Under the pieces are notes generated by a model. The model saw only the letters and a program-made list of their open reading frames with translations. It was not told where the DNA came from and searched no databases. The position numbers and the translations under genes are program-made. Positions 7,911-16,867 of a DNA stretch of 64,000 nucleotides are shown here, piece after piece. The stretch covers positions 110,011 to 174,010 of the forward strand of contig JAFPUC010000007.1 of the NCBI GenBank assembly GCA_017413255.1, given 5' to 3'. Within the stretch, counting starts at the first letter, position 1, and each line of letters starts with the position of its first letter. Source of the DNA: Aeriscardovia sp. (GTDB taxonomy: Bacteria; Actinomycetota; Actinomycetes; Actinomycetales; Bifidobacteriaceae).

Positions 7911-8691
7911 AGCGGGCATAAAAGTAAAGGTACTGTTGTAAAATCCCGGCTTTTTCGCCCATCTCCGGAAACGGGTTCACGCCCTTGAACCATTCGTTTA
8001 TGATTTTTTCGATCCACACGTCCACAGGCGCGCAAGACATTCTGTGATAGCCGAAAAGAAGCACGCAGTTGGCTATCTTTTCTCCCACCCCCTTTATCTT
8101 TTTAAGTTCCAACTTAAGTTCGGCGTCGGGAAGGGCTGCAAGGGCGCCCAAATCCAGCTTCCCCTCCGCAACATTCTTTGCAGCTTCTTCTACGTAAGCT
8201 TGTCGGTAGCCCAGTTTGAAGGAAGAGAGATCGGAAAGAAGGGATGAGGGATCCGGAAAAGATTTGACCGTTCCTAGCGGAGTTTCTATTTCCCTCCCCC
8301 GCTCCCCGCTCATTTTTTCTACGCACGAACTTATGGCCGGGATATTTTTTCTCTGCGAAATTATAAAGCTTATCAGGCATTCCCACGGATCTTGCCGCAA
8401 AATCCTTATTCCTTTCCCAGCCTCTATCGCCTTTTTAAGATAGGGGTTTTCAAAGTCTTTTGGATCCATAAAATAGCTGTTTTCAAGATCGAAATAAGGT
8501 ATCCATATTTTTTCCCACTCCTTTGGGGAACATGAGACTTCAAAAGTGCAGGGGGCTTTTTTTGTTATGAAAAGGGCGGAGGATTTGTAGATAAATCTGT
8601 AGACGCCTTCGTTTACCATTTTTGCCCTGAAGGTTTGCCCGCTTTCGGCAATCTTCTTCAAATCCATATCTTCATCGGTGATTCTTATCAA
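7903..8691 (-). CDS. ogg: 8-oxoguanine DNA glycosylase (Ogg1-type HhH-GPD)
   Basis: Base-excision-repair glycosylase removing 8-oxoguanine, 262 residues. Seen: an OGG-type N-terminal domain with the GQTFRA element, then the helix-hairpin-helix GVGEKIAN with the catalytic Lys205, followed by APVDVWI with the essential Asp224. The start is TTG at 8691 because AGGAGGG lies seven bases before it on the minus strand. It converges on gatD with an 8-base overlap. Ogg1-type enzymes are less usual in bacteria than MutM, so a lineage-specific history is possible. Catalytic residues are intact. Confidence 0.88.
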   Translation of the reverse strand: MIRITDEDMDLKKIAESGQTFRAKMVNEGVYRFIYKSSALFITKKAPCTFEVSCSPKEWEKIWIPYFDLENSYFMDPKDFENPYLKKAIEAGKGIRILRQDPWECLISFIISQRKNIPAISSCVEKMSGERGREIETPLGTVKSFPDPSSLLSDLSSFKLGYRQAYVEEAAKNVAEGKLDLGALAALPDAELKLELKKIKGVGEKIANCVLLFGYHRMSCAPVDVWIEKIINEWFKGVNPFPEMGEKAGILQQYLYFYARSI

Positions 8692-8751
8692 TTTGCCCTC
8701 CTCGCGCCAAAAATCCAGTAGTCCGCGTCTTTTAGGTTTATATTGATGTAA

Positions 8752-9000
8752 GTGTATTTCTTTGAACCCAAACGCTGCGAAATCTCCAATAAGATAATGT
8801 ACGCCTCCCGGGCTCAGGCGGAGGAAGAAGTTAAAGAGACCTACTTTAAAAGGGGAGTGTCACTTTTCGTATACCAATGCAGATGGTGCGGAAAATGGCA
8901 TCTGACCAGTCATGATCCGAAACAATACAAACGCAGGAACGAAGAATTGTCTAAAAGAAGGCGGAAGGCCGGGAAAAAGGGTCGGGCTGGCAGGATTTGA
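8752..9000 (+). CDS. Small CxxC-GxWHLTS zinc-ribbon-like protein
   Basis: An 82-residue basic protein from GTG 8752. The recognisable part is [12 protein letters not shown] near residue 43, a pattern of small actinobacterial and phage proteins with a Cys/His metal knuckle. An upstream Cys at residue 9 may contribute. The C-terminus is Lys/Arg-rich and its last 19 bases overlap the 3' end of the tRNA-Pro gene on the other strand. The natural terminus may therefore have been replaced by tRNA sequence. Role unknown; the family pattern is recognised, a function is not. Confidence 0.6.
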   Translation: MYFFEPKRCEISNKIMYASRAQAEEEVKETYFKRGVSLFVYQCRWCGKWHLTSHDPKQYKRRNEELSKRRRKAGKKGRAGRI

Positions 9001-9055
9001 ACCTGTGACCCCCTCGTCCCGAACGAGGTGCGCTACCAAGCTGCGCTACAGCCCG
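8982..9055 (-). tRNA. tRNA-Pro(CGG)
   Basis: Full cloverleaf on the minus strand: acceptor CGGGCTG/CAGCCCG, D-arm GCGC/GCGC, anticodon stem CCTCG/CGAGG with loop TTCGGGA (anticodon CGG), T-loop TTCAAAT, discriminator A. One A-C mismatch is present in the T-stem. The 3' CCA is not encoded. Confidence 0.95.
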
Positions 9056-9155
9056 CTTATTAAAAAATACCACAAGCCTTAAAATTTTCAATCTGGGCTC
9101 TGTATTGCTTTATAAAATTGCAGTGGGTAAAATAAAAGATGCGTGATAAACGCTT

Positions 9156-9228
9156 GCGGACATAGCTTAGTTGGTAAAGCGCGACCTTGCCAAGGTCGAG
9201 AGCGCGGGTTCGAGTCCCGTTGTCCGCT
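9156..9228 (+). tRNA. tRNA-Gly(GCC)
   Basis: Cloverleaf with acceptor GCGGACA/TGTCCGC, anticodon stem CGACC/GGTCG and loop TTGCCAA (anticodon GCC), T-arm GCGGG-TTCGAGT-CCCGT, discriminator T. A run of eight T follows at 9233-9240, which may end transcription. Confidence 0.96.
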
Positions 9229-9248
9229 CCGGTTTTTTTTGAAACCAT

Positions 9249-9319
9249 GGTGGGTGAACCAGGCGGTTAGGTACCGGTCTGCAAAACCGTTTAGATGAGT
9301 TCGACTCTCATACCCACCT
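9249..9319 (+). tRNA. tRNA-Cys(GCA)
   Basis: Cloverleaf of 71 bases: acceptor GGTGGGT/ACCCACC, anticodon loop CTGCAAA (anticodon GCA) on a stem whose outermost pair is a C-T mismatch, T-arm ATGAG-TTCGACT-CTCAT, discriminator T (U73) as expected for cysteine. It begins 20 bases after tRNA-Gly. Confidence 0.95.
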
Positions 9320-9334
9320 CTCATCCACCACCTT

Positions 9335-9406
9335 GGGCGATTAGCGCAGCGGTAGCGCACTTCCCTGACACGGAAGGGGTCACAGGTCCGATTCCTGTAT
9401 CGCCCA
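9335..9406 (+). tRNA. tRNA-Val(GAC)
   Basis: Cloverleaf with acceptor GGGCGAT/ATCGCCC, anticodon stem CTTCC/GGAAG, loop CTGACAC (anticodon GAC), discriminator A. The T-loop reads TCCGATT, so the nearly universal T55 is C. It is almost identical to the next tRNA gene. Confidence 0.95.
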
Positions 9407-9414
9407 CTTTTTAA

Positions 9415-9486
9415 GGGCGATTAGCGCAGCGGTAGCGCACTTCGTTCACACCGAAGGGGTCACAGGTCCGATTCCTGTATCGCCCA
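9415..9486 (+). tRNA. tRNA-Val(CAC)
   Basis: Same 72-base cloverleaf as the preceding tRNA-Val, differing at only four positions, all in the anticodon arm: stem CTTCG/CGAAG and loop TTCACAC (anticodon CAC). It shares the unusual T-loop TCCGATT. Only eight bases separate the two genes, so they are a diverged tandem duplication. Confidence 0.95.
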
Positions 9487-9542
9487 CTTTTCATATCTTC
9501 ACAAGGCTCACGCCTTTCTTCTATGCGGGGTATGTTTTCATT

Positions 9543-11537
9543 ATGTCTCAATCAGGACAAGCAAAAATTAAAGTCAACGGATCTGAAAAACTTGTAGATC
9601 TTCCCCTGTCTGCCAAGGATGTTATTAAAGGGCAAAGCGGATGCGCGGCAGCAAAAATTAATGGGGAAATAAAGGACTGGTTAACACCTCTCAAAGATGG
9701 AGACGAGGTTGAAGATATTCTTCCCGGTTCCCAAGAGGCTTTGGCAGTCATGCGCCATTCGGCGACCCATGTGATGGCGCAAGCCGTGACCGACCTCTAT
9801 CCTGAAGCCAAGCTTGGGGTAGGGCCTGTCATAGAGGACGGCTTTTACTACGACTTTGACGTTAAAACCCCCTTCACTCCGGAAGATCTGGAAAAGATCG
9901 AAAAGAAGATGAAGGAGATAATAGCCCAAAAGCAAAAGTTTGTAAGAAGGGAAGTGGGTTTTGAAGAGGCTCTAAGAGAAGAGGCCTCCCAGCCTTACAA
10001 GATCGAGCTGATAAAGGATAAGGAGGGGCAGACTCTGACCATGTACGACAACGTGGATCAGAGCGGAAAGACCGTATGGCAAGATCTTTGCCGCGGTCCC
10101 CATATGCAGGACACCGGAAAGATTGGAGCCGTAAAGCTCCTGCGCACCGCTTCAGCCTATTGGAAGGGAAACGAAAACAATCCCTCCATGCAGAGAATTT
10201 ACGGAACGGCATGGTTTACAAAAGATGATCTCGACGCCTATATAAAGAGAAGAGAAGAAATAGCAAAAAGGGATCACAGGAAAATAGGCGAGGCCATGGA
10301 CCTCTTCTCCTTCCCCACCGAACTTGGAGCGGGACTTGCCGTCTTTCACCCCAAAGGCGCAGCCGTAATTGAAACGATGAAGGACTACTCGAGGAGGATG
10401 CACCTTAAAAACGGATACTCCTTCGTACAAACCCCCCATGTCACAAAAGGGGACCTTTACAAGACCTCAGGGCACCTCAACTGGTATTCCGATTCGATGT
10501 ATCCCCCAATGCACTTAGACGAGCTGAAAAACTCTGAAGGGGAAGTTATAAGGCAGGCTCAAAACTATTACCTAAAGCCCATGAATTGCCCCATGCACAA
10601 CCTCATATACATGTCTAGGCAAAGGTCTTATAAGGAGCTGCCGCTCAGGCTATTTGAGTTCGGGACGGTCTACCGCTATGAAAAGTCGGGAGAAGTGCAG
10701 GGGCTGACCAGGATGCGCGGATTTACGCAAGACGACAGCCACATTTATTGCACCCCCGAGCAGATGGAAGAAGAGCTTTCAAATACTTTAAACTTTATCC
10801 TTACCGTTCTTAGGGACTTTGGCCTTAAGGACTTTTATCTGGAGCTTTCCACCAAAAATCCGAACAAGTACGTAGGCTCGGATGAAATTTGGCAGAAAGC
10901 TGAAGATACGCTCCGCAGAGTGGGAGAGGCATCCGGGCTTTCGCTAAAGCTGGATGAAGAAGGCGCGGCATTCTACGGTCCAAAGATTTCCGTAGAAATA
11001 AAAGACGCTTTGGGCAGGTTCTGGCAGCTTTCCACCCTGCAACTCGACTTTAACGAGCCCAGGCTTTTTGGCTTGGAGTATGTAAGCAAGGAGGGCGAGC
11101 ACAAGGAGCCGGTAATGATCCATAGGGCGCTGTTTGGCTCCATAGAGCGCTTCTTTGCCATTCTTCTTGAGCACTACGCAGGGGCGCTTCCCGCATGGCT
11201 CGCCCCCACCCAGGTCCTTTTCATTCCCGTGACCGATCACAGCCAAGACTACCTCTCTTCCATCGCCAAAGAGCTCGAGTCTTGTGAACTAAGGGTGGAA
11301 AAAGACTTTTCTTCCGACAGATTTGGAAAGAAGATAAGAAATTCGGTACAAACTAAAGCACCCTTCGTTCTCATAGCCGGCCCTAAGGACGAGGAAGCCA
11401 AAACTGTCAGCTTCAGGTTCAGGGACGGATCGCAGCTAAATTCCATTCCCAAAGAAAAGGTTTCCGATCTTATAGAGAGGGCCTGCAAGGATAAGATTCA
11501 AGTTAATACGGCAGAGGATCTAAAATCGTACATGTAA
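9543..11537 (+). CDS. thrS: Threonine-tRNA ligase
   Basis: Class II aminoacyl-tRNA synthetase charging tRNA-Thr, 664 residues, full length. Domains in order: an N-terminal TGS domain (about 1-65), the editing domain with HSATH (His72 and His76), the class II core with the zinc cysteine in MNCPMH and the motif 2 region near [18 protein letters not shown], and a C-terminal anticodon-binding domain from about residue 560. ATG 9543 has no strong ribosome binding site. It heads the thrS-yebC-ruvCAB run, an arrangement typical of bifidobacteria and relatives. Confidence 0.97.
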   Translation: MSQSGQAKIKVNGSEKLVDLPLSAKDVIKGQSGCAAAKINGEIKDWLTPLKDGDEVEDILPGSQEALAVMRHSATHVMAQAVTDLYPEAKLGVGPVIEDGFYYDFDVKTPFTPEDLEKIEKKMKEIIAQKQKFVRREVGFEEALREEASQPYKIELIKDKEGQTLTMYDNVDQSGKTVWQDLCRGPHMQDTGKIGAVKLLRTASAYWKGNENNPSMQRIYGTAWFTKDDLDAYIKRREEIAKRDHRKIGEAMDLFSFPTELGAGLAVFHPKGAAVIETMKDYSRRMHLKNGYSFVQTPHVTKGDLYKTSGHLNWYSDSMYPPMHLDELKNSEGEVIRQAQNYYLKPMNCPMHNLIYMSRQRSYKELPLRLFEFGTVYRYEKSGEVQGLTRMRGFTQDDSHIYCTPEQMEEELSNTLNFILTVLRDFGLKDFYLELSTKNPNKYVGSDEIWQKAEDTLRRVGEASGLSLKLDEEGAAFYGPKISVEIKDALGRFWQLSTLQLDFNEPRLFGLEYVSKEGEHKEPVMIHRALFGSIERFFAILLEHYAGALPAWLAPTQVLFIPVTDHSQDYLSSIAKELESCELRVEKDFSSDRFGKKIRNSVQTKAPFVLIAGPKDEEAKTVSFRFRDGSQLNSIPKEKVSDLIERACKDKIQVNTAEDLKSYM

Positions 11538-11555
11538 TAGCGATAGGAGGGAAAT

Positions 11556-12314
11556 ATGTCCGGGCATTCAAAATGGGCGACCACCAAGCACAAGAAGGCC
11601 GCAATAGACGCAAAGAGGGGCAAGCTCTTTGCAAAGCTTATTAAAAACATCGAGATTGCAGCCAAGCAGGGCGGCCCAGATCCTGACGGCAACCCCACTC
11701 TTTATGATGCGATTTATAAGGCGAAGAAGAATTCTGTTCCTGCAGACAACATAAAGAGGGCCGTAAAGAGGGGCAGCGGAGCTGAAGGCGGCAGCGTAAA
11801 CTACGAGACCATAACCTATGAAGGCTATGCCCCCGGAGGGGTGGGCCTCATTATCGAGTGCCTTACCGACAACCACAATAGGGCTGCGGCAGAAGTCAGA
11901 AGCACTCTCGGAAAGAACGGAGGATCCCTTGCATCTTCCGGCTCAGTGGCATTTAACTTTGCCAGGAAGGGCGAAATTGAGGTTCCTTCGGAAAACGTAG
12001 ACTACGATGAGCTGTTTTCAGTCGCGGCCGAGGCGGGAGCGGAAAATGTGGAAGACGACGGGGACATATACACCGTCACCACTTCTCCTGCCGACCTTAT
12101 TACTGTAAGAAAGGCCCTTCAAGCTGCGGGCTTCGATTACGAATCGGCCGAAACCGCTTTGGTGCCTTCAGTCAAGGTGGATCTTGATTTCGATACCGCC
12201 AAGAAAGTTATAAAGCTCATAGATGCGCTAGACGATCTCGACGACGTGCAGAATATCTACTCCAACTGGACCGCCAGCCCCGAAGTCTTGCAGCTTTTGG
12301 AAGACGAAGAATAA
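11556..12314 (+). CDS. YebC/PmpR family DNA-binding transcriptional regulator
   Basis: A 252-residue YebC-family protein; members act as transcription factors or as translation factors relieving ribosome stalls. The signature start MSGHSKWATTKHKKAAIDAK is complete, followed by GGPDPDGNPTL and the GGVGLIIECLTDNHNR region. ATG 11556 is preceded by TAGGAGGG at good spacing. It stands 18 bases after thrS and two bases before ruvC, the usual place for this gene in actinobacteria. Confidence 0.95.
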   Translation: MSGHSKWATTKHKKAAIDAKRGKLFAKLIKNIEIAAKQGGPDPDGNPTLYDAIYKAKKNSVPADNIKRAVKRGSGAEGGSVNYETITYEGYAPGGVGLIIECLTDNHNRAAAEVRSTLGKNGGSLASSGSVAFNFARKGEIEVPSENVDYDELFSVAAEAGAENVEDDGDIYTVTTSPADLITVRKALQAAGFDYESAETALVPSVKVDLDFDTAKKVIKLIDALDDLDDVQNIYSNWTASPEVLQLLEDEE

Positions 12315-12316
12315 AC

Positions 12317-12901
12317 TTGCTTGTCTTGGGCATAGATCCCGGTCTGACCCGCTGCGGAATTGGAGTAGTAGAGGCCCAGGGGCTCAAGATGCGCTTTGTG
12401 GACATGCAGGTTTTGTTCACTTCACCCTCGCAAAGACAGGAAGAGAGGCTTTTGAGCCTCTATGAAGGACTTAGGAAGCAGATTTCCGGTTTTAAGCCCG
12501 ATATAGTTTCCATAGAAAAAGTTTTCGCTCAGAAAAATACCAATACCGTTTTGGGGACCGCCCAGGTGGCGGGTCTTGCCATGCTTGTAGCGGCGCAGTA
12601 TTCGCTTCCTACTGCCATGCATACCCCCACCGAGGTAAAGCTGGCTGTCACCGGAAACGGAATGGCCAAAAAGGAGCAGATTCAAAGGATGGTAGCCCGT
12701 TTTCTTTCCCTTCCTACCCTGCCCACTCCCTTCGACGGGGCCGATGCTCTGGCTCAAGCTATCTGCCACATTCTTCATCCTGAAGATTCTTCCGTGTTTT
12801 CAATTATGGATACGGGCAAAAGCGAAGCTCAGAAAAAGTGGATAGAGGCCAGCGAGAAGTTTAAGGCGGCCAGAAACAAAATGCGCGGGAGGGGAATGTA
12901 A
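12317..12901 (+). CDS. ruvC: Holliday junction resolvase RuvC
   Basis: Endonuclease that cuts Holliday junctions brought by RuvAB. 194 residues from TTG 12317, two bases after the yebC stop. The four catalytic acids of the RNase H-like fold are visible: Asp7 in GIDPGLTRCG, Glu67 in SIEKVF, and Asp140 and Asp143 in DGADALAQA. The stop overlaps the ruvA start as TAATG, so the two are translationally coupled. Confidence 0.96.
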   Translation: MLVLGIDPGLTRCGIGVVEAQGLKMRFVDMQVLFTSPSQRQEERLLSLYEGLRKQISGFKPDIVSIEKVFAQKNTNTVLGTAQVAGLAMLVAAQYSLPTAMHTPTEVKLAVTGNGMAKKEQIQRMVARFLSLPTLPTPFDGADALAQAICHILHPEDSSVFSIMDTGKSEAQKKWIEASEKFKAARNKMRGRGM

Positions 12902-13470
12902 TGCTTTCCTTTCTAGAGGGCCAAGTGGTTTCAACTTCAGATTTTTTAGTCCTTGAGTGCTTTGGGATCGGCTTTGAAATAAGCATGCCGGAAAGGGATA
13001 TGGAAAAACTGGAAATTGGGGAAAAGAAAAAGATAGAGGTATCTCTGCGAATTTCTCAGGAAGGTCCCAGGCTCTACGGATTTTTAAGTTCTGCAGAAAA
13101 GGAAATCTTTTCCGTTCTTCTCAAGGTTCCCGGAATCGGCCCAAAGGCTGCTCTTTCAATCCTTTCAAATATGGAAATGGCGAGTTTGGCCGAAGCGGTA
13201 AAAAATAGGGATTCCTCCCCGCTTCTCAAGGTTCCCGGAATCGGCCCAAAGGCTGCTTCCCGGCTCATTTCCTCCCTGCAGGATGCAGATCTTGGCTTTT
13301 TGGGTGAAGAGGGAAGCAAAGACGATGGGGTTCTGGAGGCTCTTCAGTCTTTGGGATGGAAAAACTTTCAGGCCCAGGCTGCTTACCGTTCAGCCAAGGA
13401 AGCTCTTCCTTCGGCCGACAGTTCTACGCTTTTAAAAGCCTGTTTAAAAATTTTGGATAGACATGCCTGA
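12901..13470 (+). CDS. ruvA: Holliday junction branch migration protein RuvA
   Basis: RuvA binds four-way junctions and loads RuvB. 189 residues: an N-terminal OB domain (1-62), two helix-hairpin-helix motifs and a C-terminal RuvB-contacting domain. The two HhH motifs both read [12 protein letters not shown], and the coding DNA is identical over 36 bases (13117-13152 and 13222-13257). In other RuvA proteins the first motif is GVGPK-like and the second GIGKKTAER-like, so this looks like one motif overwritten by the other. It overlaps ruvC by one base and ruvB by eight. Confidence 0.95.
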   Translation: MLSFLEGQVVSTSDFLVLECFGIGFEISMPERDMEKLEIGEKKKIEVSLRISQEGPRLYGFLSSAEKEIFSVLLKVPGIGPKAALSILSNMEMASLAEAVKNRDSSPLLKVPGIGPKAASRLISSLQDADLGFLGEEGSKDDGVLEALQSLGWKNFQAQAAYRSAKEALPSADSSTLLKACLKILDRHA

Positions 13471-14476
13471 CGATAAATTTTCTCCTATTTCGGGGGCGGG
13501 GGCGGAATTAAGCGATGAAAAACTGCGGCCCCGCACCCTTGAGAGCTTTGTGGGCCAAAGCGAAATAAAAAAGCAGATGCAACTTTTCCTGAATGCCGCT
13601 AAAAAGAGAGGGAAAACAGCTGACCACATACTGCTTTCCGGGCCTCCCGGCCTTGGAAAGACCACGATGGCTTTTATAGCTTCCGAAGAGATGCAGGTGC
13701 CCATGAGAATTACCAGCGGCCCCGCCGTCCAGCATCCCGGAGATTTGGCCTCCATTCTTTCTTCGCTTGAAGAGGGGGAGATCCTCTTTATAGACGAAAT
13801 TCACCGCCTTCCAAAAGTGGCAGAAGAGATGCTTTATATAGCCATGGAGGATTTTAGGGTGGATGTAATGGTGGGAAAAGGGCCGGGAGCCACTTCCATT
13901 CCTCTTGCCCTCCCCCACTTTACCGTAGTAGGCGCCACTACCCGGGAGGGAATGCTTCCCAGCCCCCTTATGACTCGCTTTGGCCTCTCTTTGAGGCTTG
14001 ACTACTACAAGCCTGAGGAATTGGCGCAGCTTATAAAAAGATCTGCAGAAATTTTGTCTATTTCCATCACCGAAAGCGCCTGCATGGAACTGGCCAGAAG
14101 GAGCCGGGGAACCCCCAGAATTGCTAACCGCCTTCTTAAGAGAGTAGGAGACTGGGTGACGGTGGAAAATGTGGAGGTAGCCGGAGAAGAGGATGTGAAA
14201 GAGGCTTTAAACATATACCAGGTCGATCCCTCCGGCCTAGACAGGTTGGATATCGCCCTTCTTAGCGCCTTGGAGCTTCAATTTAAAGGAGGGCCGGTGG
14301 GGCTTAAAAATCTGGCTGCCGTTTTGGGGGAAAATGCCGAAACCATAGAATCTGTGGCCGAACCCTACCTTATCCGAGAAGGATTTATGGCCCGTACCCG
14401 AAAGGGCAGGATAATAACCCAAAAAGGAAGGCAACACCTCTCTTTGGACCGGGGCGACCTTTTCCACTTGAGTTGA
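13463..14476 (+). CDS. ruvB: Holliday junction branch migration ATPase RuvB
   Basis: Hexameric AAA+ motor of the RuvABC complex. 337 residues with Walker [10 protein letters not shown] (60-68), Walker B/DEIH at 111-114, sensor region [10 protein letters not shown] and the C-terminal winged-helix domain. The start ATG 13463 lies inside the end of ruvA. Length and motifs are normal. A gap of 110 bases without a recognisable gene or terminator separates it from yajC. Confidence 0.97.
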   Translation: MPDDKFSPISGAGAELSDEKLRPRTLESFVGQSEIKKQMQLFLNAAKKRGKTADHILLSGPPGLGKTTMAFIASEEMQVPMRITSGPAVQHPGDLASILSSLEEGEILFIDEIHRLPKVAEEMLYIAMEDFRVDVMVGKGPGATSIPLALPHFTVVGATTREGMLPSPLMTRFGLSLRLDYYKPEELAQLIKRSAEILSISITESACMELARRSRGTPRIANRLLKRVGDWVTVENVEVAGEEDVKEALNIYQVDPSGLDRLDIALLSALELQFKGGPVGLKNLAAVLGENAETIESVAEPYLIREGFMARTRKGRIITQKGRQHLSLDRGDLFHLS

Positions 14477-14586
14477 GAGTCAGTGCCTGTTATGAGTATT
14501 ATCATAGGAAAGTGAGAGTAAAATCCTCCTACCACGGGAGCAAGTACTCATCTGGGATTTAGTTCGAGAGAAGAAAAGGAAAGAGC

Positions 14587-15099
14587 ATGCGCGACAATTA
14601 CCTGCTTATTATCGCCATGATAATCATCTTTATCGTATTTGCCATCTTTTCCATGCGCCGCTCCAAAAAGACGCGCACCACCCAGGAAGAATGGCTTAAA
14701 AGCCTCAGGCCGGGCGACCCCGTAGCTACGGTGTCGGGCCTTCTGGGGAAGATAAGGGAAATAGATATCAGGCACGATCAGGTGGTGATAGATTCGGAGG
14801 GATCTTTGTCCCGCTGGAGGATTCAGGCCATTGTGAAGCCTCCGGTAATTCCGGCCTATGCGGGAGAAGAGAGGGAGGAAGCCAAAGCCGAGGCAGAGGA
14901 AAAAAAGACGGGCTCTTCCCTTGAAAAAAAGTCTGAACCTGCATCCCCCCAGGCCCAGGAAAAGAGCGTAGAACACGTAGAGGCCAATGGAGCTGCAGAA
15001 GGCGTAAAAGTCGAAAATATTGACCTGATGAATGAATCCAAATCCTCTGATAGTGAGGATGGAGAAGACAAAGTAGCCAAGATCGAAAATCAAGATTGA
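14587..15099 (+). CDS. yajC: Preprotein translocase subunit YajC
   Basis: Single-span accessory subunit of the Sec translocase, 170 residues. An N-terminal membrane helix (about residues 4-22) is followed by the YajC domain with SLRPGDPVATVSGLLGKIREI. The C-terminal 70 residues are an acidic, Glu/Lys-rich tail without a domain. It follows ruvB as in many actinobacteria. SecD and SecF, which often come next, are not here; apt follows directly with a one-base overlap. Confidence 0.9.
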   Translation: MRDNYLLIIAMIIIFIVFAIFSMRRSKKTRTTQEEWLKSLRPGDPVATVSGLLGKIREIDIRHDQVVIDSEGSLSRWRIQAIVKPPVIPAYAGEEREEAKAEAEEKKTGSSLEKKSEPASPQAQEKSVEHVEANGAAEGVKVENIDLMNESKSSDSEDGEDKVAKIENQD

Positions 15100-15674
15100 T
15101 GATAGATAAGTCCCTCGTAAAAGCCGTGGGGGAGGAGAACGCGGGCTACATCATGGGAAAGCTGCGTTCAGTTGAGGGATTCCCACGGCCTCGGGTGGTT
15201 TTCAGAGACATTATGCCCCTCATTTCGGATGCCAAAGCATACCACATCCTTTTGGACGCCCTCATTTCCACCCTTCCGGTCCAGGCGTCAGATTTTGATT
15301 ACGTGGGAGGCCTTGAAGCCAGGGGCTTCCTTATAGGCGCTCCCATGGCCGACAGGCTGGAAAAAGGATTTGTCGCATTTAGAAAAGACGGGAAACTGCC
15401 TCCTCCGGTGCTCAGGGAAGATTACCAGCTTGAGTACGGCATTTCCAGCGTGGAGATGGAAAAAAACCTCATTAAGCCAAATTCCAAAGTCCTCATAGTA
15501 GACGATCTTATGGCTACCGGAGGAACTGCCGTCAGCGCGGCGAGGCTGGTCAAAAGATCGCATGCCAGGGTGGCCGGCTTTTGCTTCCTTATAGAGCTTA
15601 AAGGGCAAGGGGGCAGGGAAAGGCTTTCCGGAATCCCCATCAGCACTTTAATTCAATTCCCGGAGAAAGCGTGA
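15099..15674 (+). CDS. apt: Adenine phosphoribosyltransferase
   Basis: Purine salvage enzyme making AMP from adenine and PRPP. 191 residues from ATG 15099, which overlaps the yajC stop as TGATG; a TTG at 15096 would add one residue. The PRPP-binding loop VLIVDDLMATGGTAV lies at about 131-145, and the early VVFRDIMPLI element is typical of Apt. The next small membrane protein starts in a GTGA overlap at its stop. Confidence 0.94.
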   Translation: MIDKSLVKAVGEENAGYIMGKLRSVEGFPRPRVVFRDIMPLISDAKAYHILLDALISTLPVQASDFDYVGGLEARGFLIGAPMADRLEKGFVAFRKDGKLPPPVLREDYQLEYGISSVEMEKNLIKPNSKVLIVDDLMATGGTAVSAARLVKRSHARVAGFCFLIELKGQGGRERLSGIPISTLIQFPEKA

Positions 15675-15952
15675 AAAAGGAGGGAAAAACCGGAAAGAGG
15701 GGCAAGATATTTCTCGCCTCGCTTTTTTATTTTCCCTTTCTTATATTATTTGCGGCGAGCCTTTTAGCTTTTTTCGGATGCCTGCTGGCGGGAGTTATAG
15801 TGATGCTTTCCGCTTTATTTTCGGCATTTGTTTTTAGGATCGCTTTAAAAGATAAAAGCCCATGGAAGGCCCGAAGCCGAGCTACGGACTGCGCTATTCT
15901 AATCTTTTGCGCCTTCGTTTTCCTCGGATCCTACCTCCTTCTTCGCCTTTAA
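15671..15952 (+). CDS. Small three-span membrane protein of unknown function
   Basis: A 93-residue protein from GTG 15671 in a GTGA overlap with apt. A basic N-terminus is followed by three hydrophobic stretches split by KDKSPWKARSR. I do not recognise a family. Translational coupling to apt and membrane-protein composition support a real gene. Its last 54 bases overlap the 3' end of the convergent aquaporin, whose acidic tail could equally be read as the less constrained partner. Confidence 0.5.
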   Translation: MKKEGKTGKRGKIFLASLFYFPFLILFAASLLAFFGCLLAGVIVMLSALFSAFVFRIALKDKSPWKARSRATDCAILIFCAFVFLGSYLLLRL

Positions 15953-16867
15953 AGATTTTTTGCCCTCTTCTTCCTCTTCCCGATTTTCTTCCTCTTCATC
16001 TATTTCCTTCTCGCCCTGGCTTCCCTCCGCAGATTCATCTTTGGCCCTGTTTTTGCCCATTCCCTGGTAGATGGTATTTATTAGGGCGCATACTGCCGCA
16101 CAAAGCAGGGGAATAATCCAAAACAGCCATAGTTCCGCCCCGACTCCGGGCACTCCTGCAGCTCCCGCCATTATGGCTGCACCTGTAGCTTTGGCCGGAT
16201 TAAAGCCGCCCCCCGTAAAGAAGCTGGCAAGGATTGTAGCAGTTCCATACCCGAGGGCGGAAAGGAAGTAATAGGAACGGCGCGGCTTTCCATTGGAATG
16301 AACAGCCTTAAGAACGAGAGCCATGACAATGAATGCCGAAATAAGCTCTATGACTATCGCAAAGCCGGGCCCGACTTTGATTCGGTCGGAGGCGGAAGAA
16401 TCGAAAGTGTTGGCCAAAAGCTCCCACCATTGCTGGCTGGTGACGTTCAAGTCGGAAGGCATGAATTTCAAAAGCCCAAAGAGGGTCGCAGAAGCGCAGA
16501 TGGCCCCTACAATCTGTGCTATTGCGTAGTAGAGGGCGTCAAGCCATGAAAGCCTTGAACTCAAAGCCATGGCAAAACTTACGGCGGGGTTAAAATGGGC
16601 GCCCGAAATGCCCTGGAAAACCGCCGCCGAGCCAGCGTACGCGCAAAATGCCACTATCCCCAGGTATACCGGAGAGAGGCTGGTAAGAGTGATCCAGCAG
16701 GTCGCCGCCATGATAGTGAAGACCACAAAGTATGTCCCCACAAATTCAGTAAGTATCCTCAGCCATTTTCTTTTAGAGAAATAAAATCTCTCTTTTTGGT
16801 CGGGGTTTTTATTTGATTCCTTATGCACTTGCCGGTTTTTGGATTCGGTTTGTTGTGCTTCTTCCAT
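15899..16867 (-). CDS. MIP family channel (aquaporin/glycerol facilitator)
   Basis: Six-span channel for water or small solutes in the cytoplasmic membrane, 322 residues. The first NPA box is GAHFNPAV (93-95) and the second GGFNPAKATGAA (223-225). The Arg that normally follows the second NPA and lines the selectivity filter is Lys226. A 35-residue charged N-terminal extension and a long Glu/Lys-rich C-terminal tail flank the channel. It is divergent from rluB. Substrate cannot be settled: the Gly-rich second box and the Lys are unlike classical AqpZ. Confidence 0.88.
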   Translation of the reverse strand: MEEAQQTESKNRQVHKESNKNPDQKERFYFSKRKWLRILTEFVGTYFVVFTIMAATCWITLTSLSPVYLGIVAFCAYAGSAAVFQGISGAHFNPAVSFAMALSSRLSWLDALYYAIAQIVGAICASATLFGLLKFMPSDLNVTSQQWWELLANTFDSSASDRIKVGPGFAIVIELISAFIVMALVLKAVHSNGKPRRSYYFLSALGYGTATILASFFTGGGFNPAKATGAAIMAGAAGVPGVGAELWLFWIIPLLCAAVCALINTIYQGMGKNRAKDESAEGSQGEKEIDEEEENREEEEEGKKSLKAKKEVGSEENEGAKD

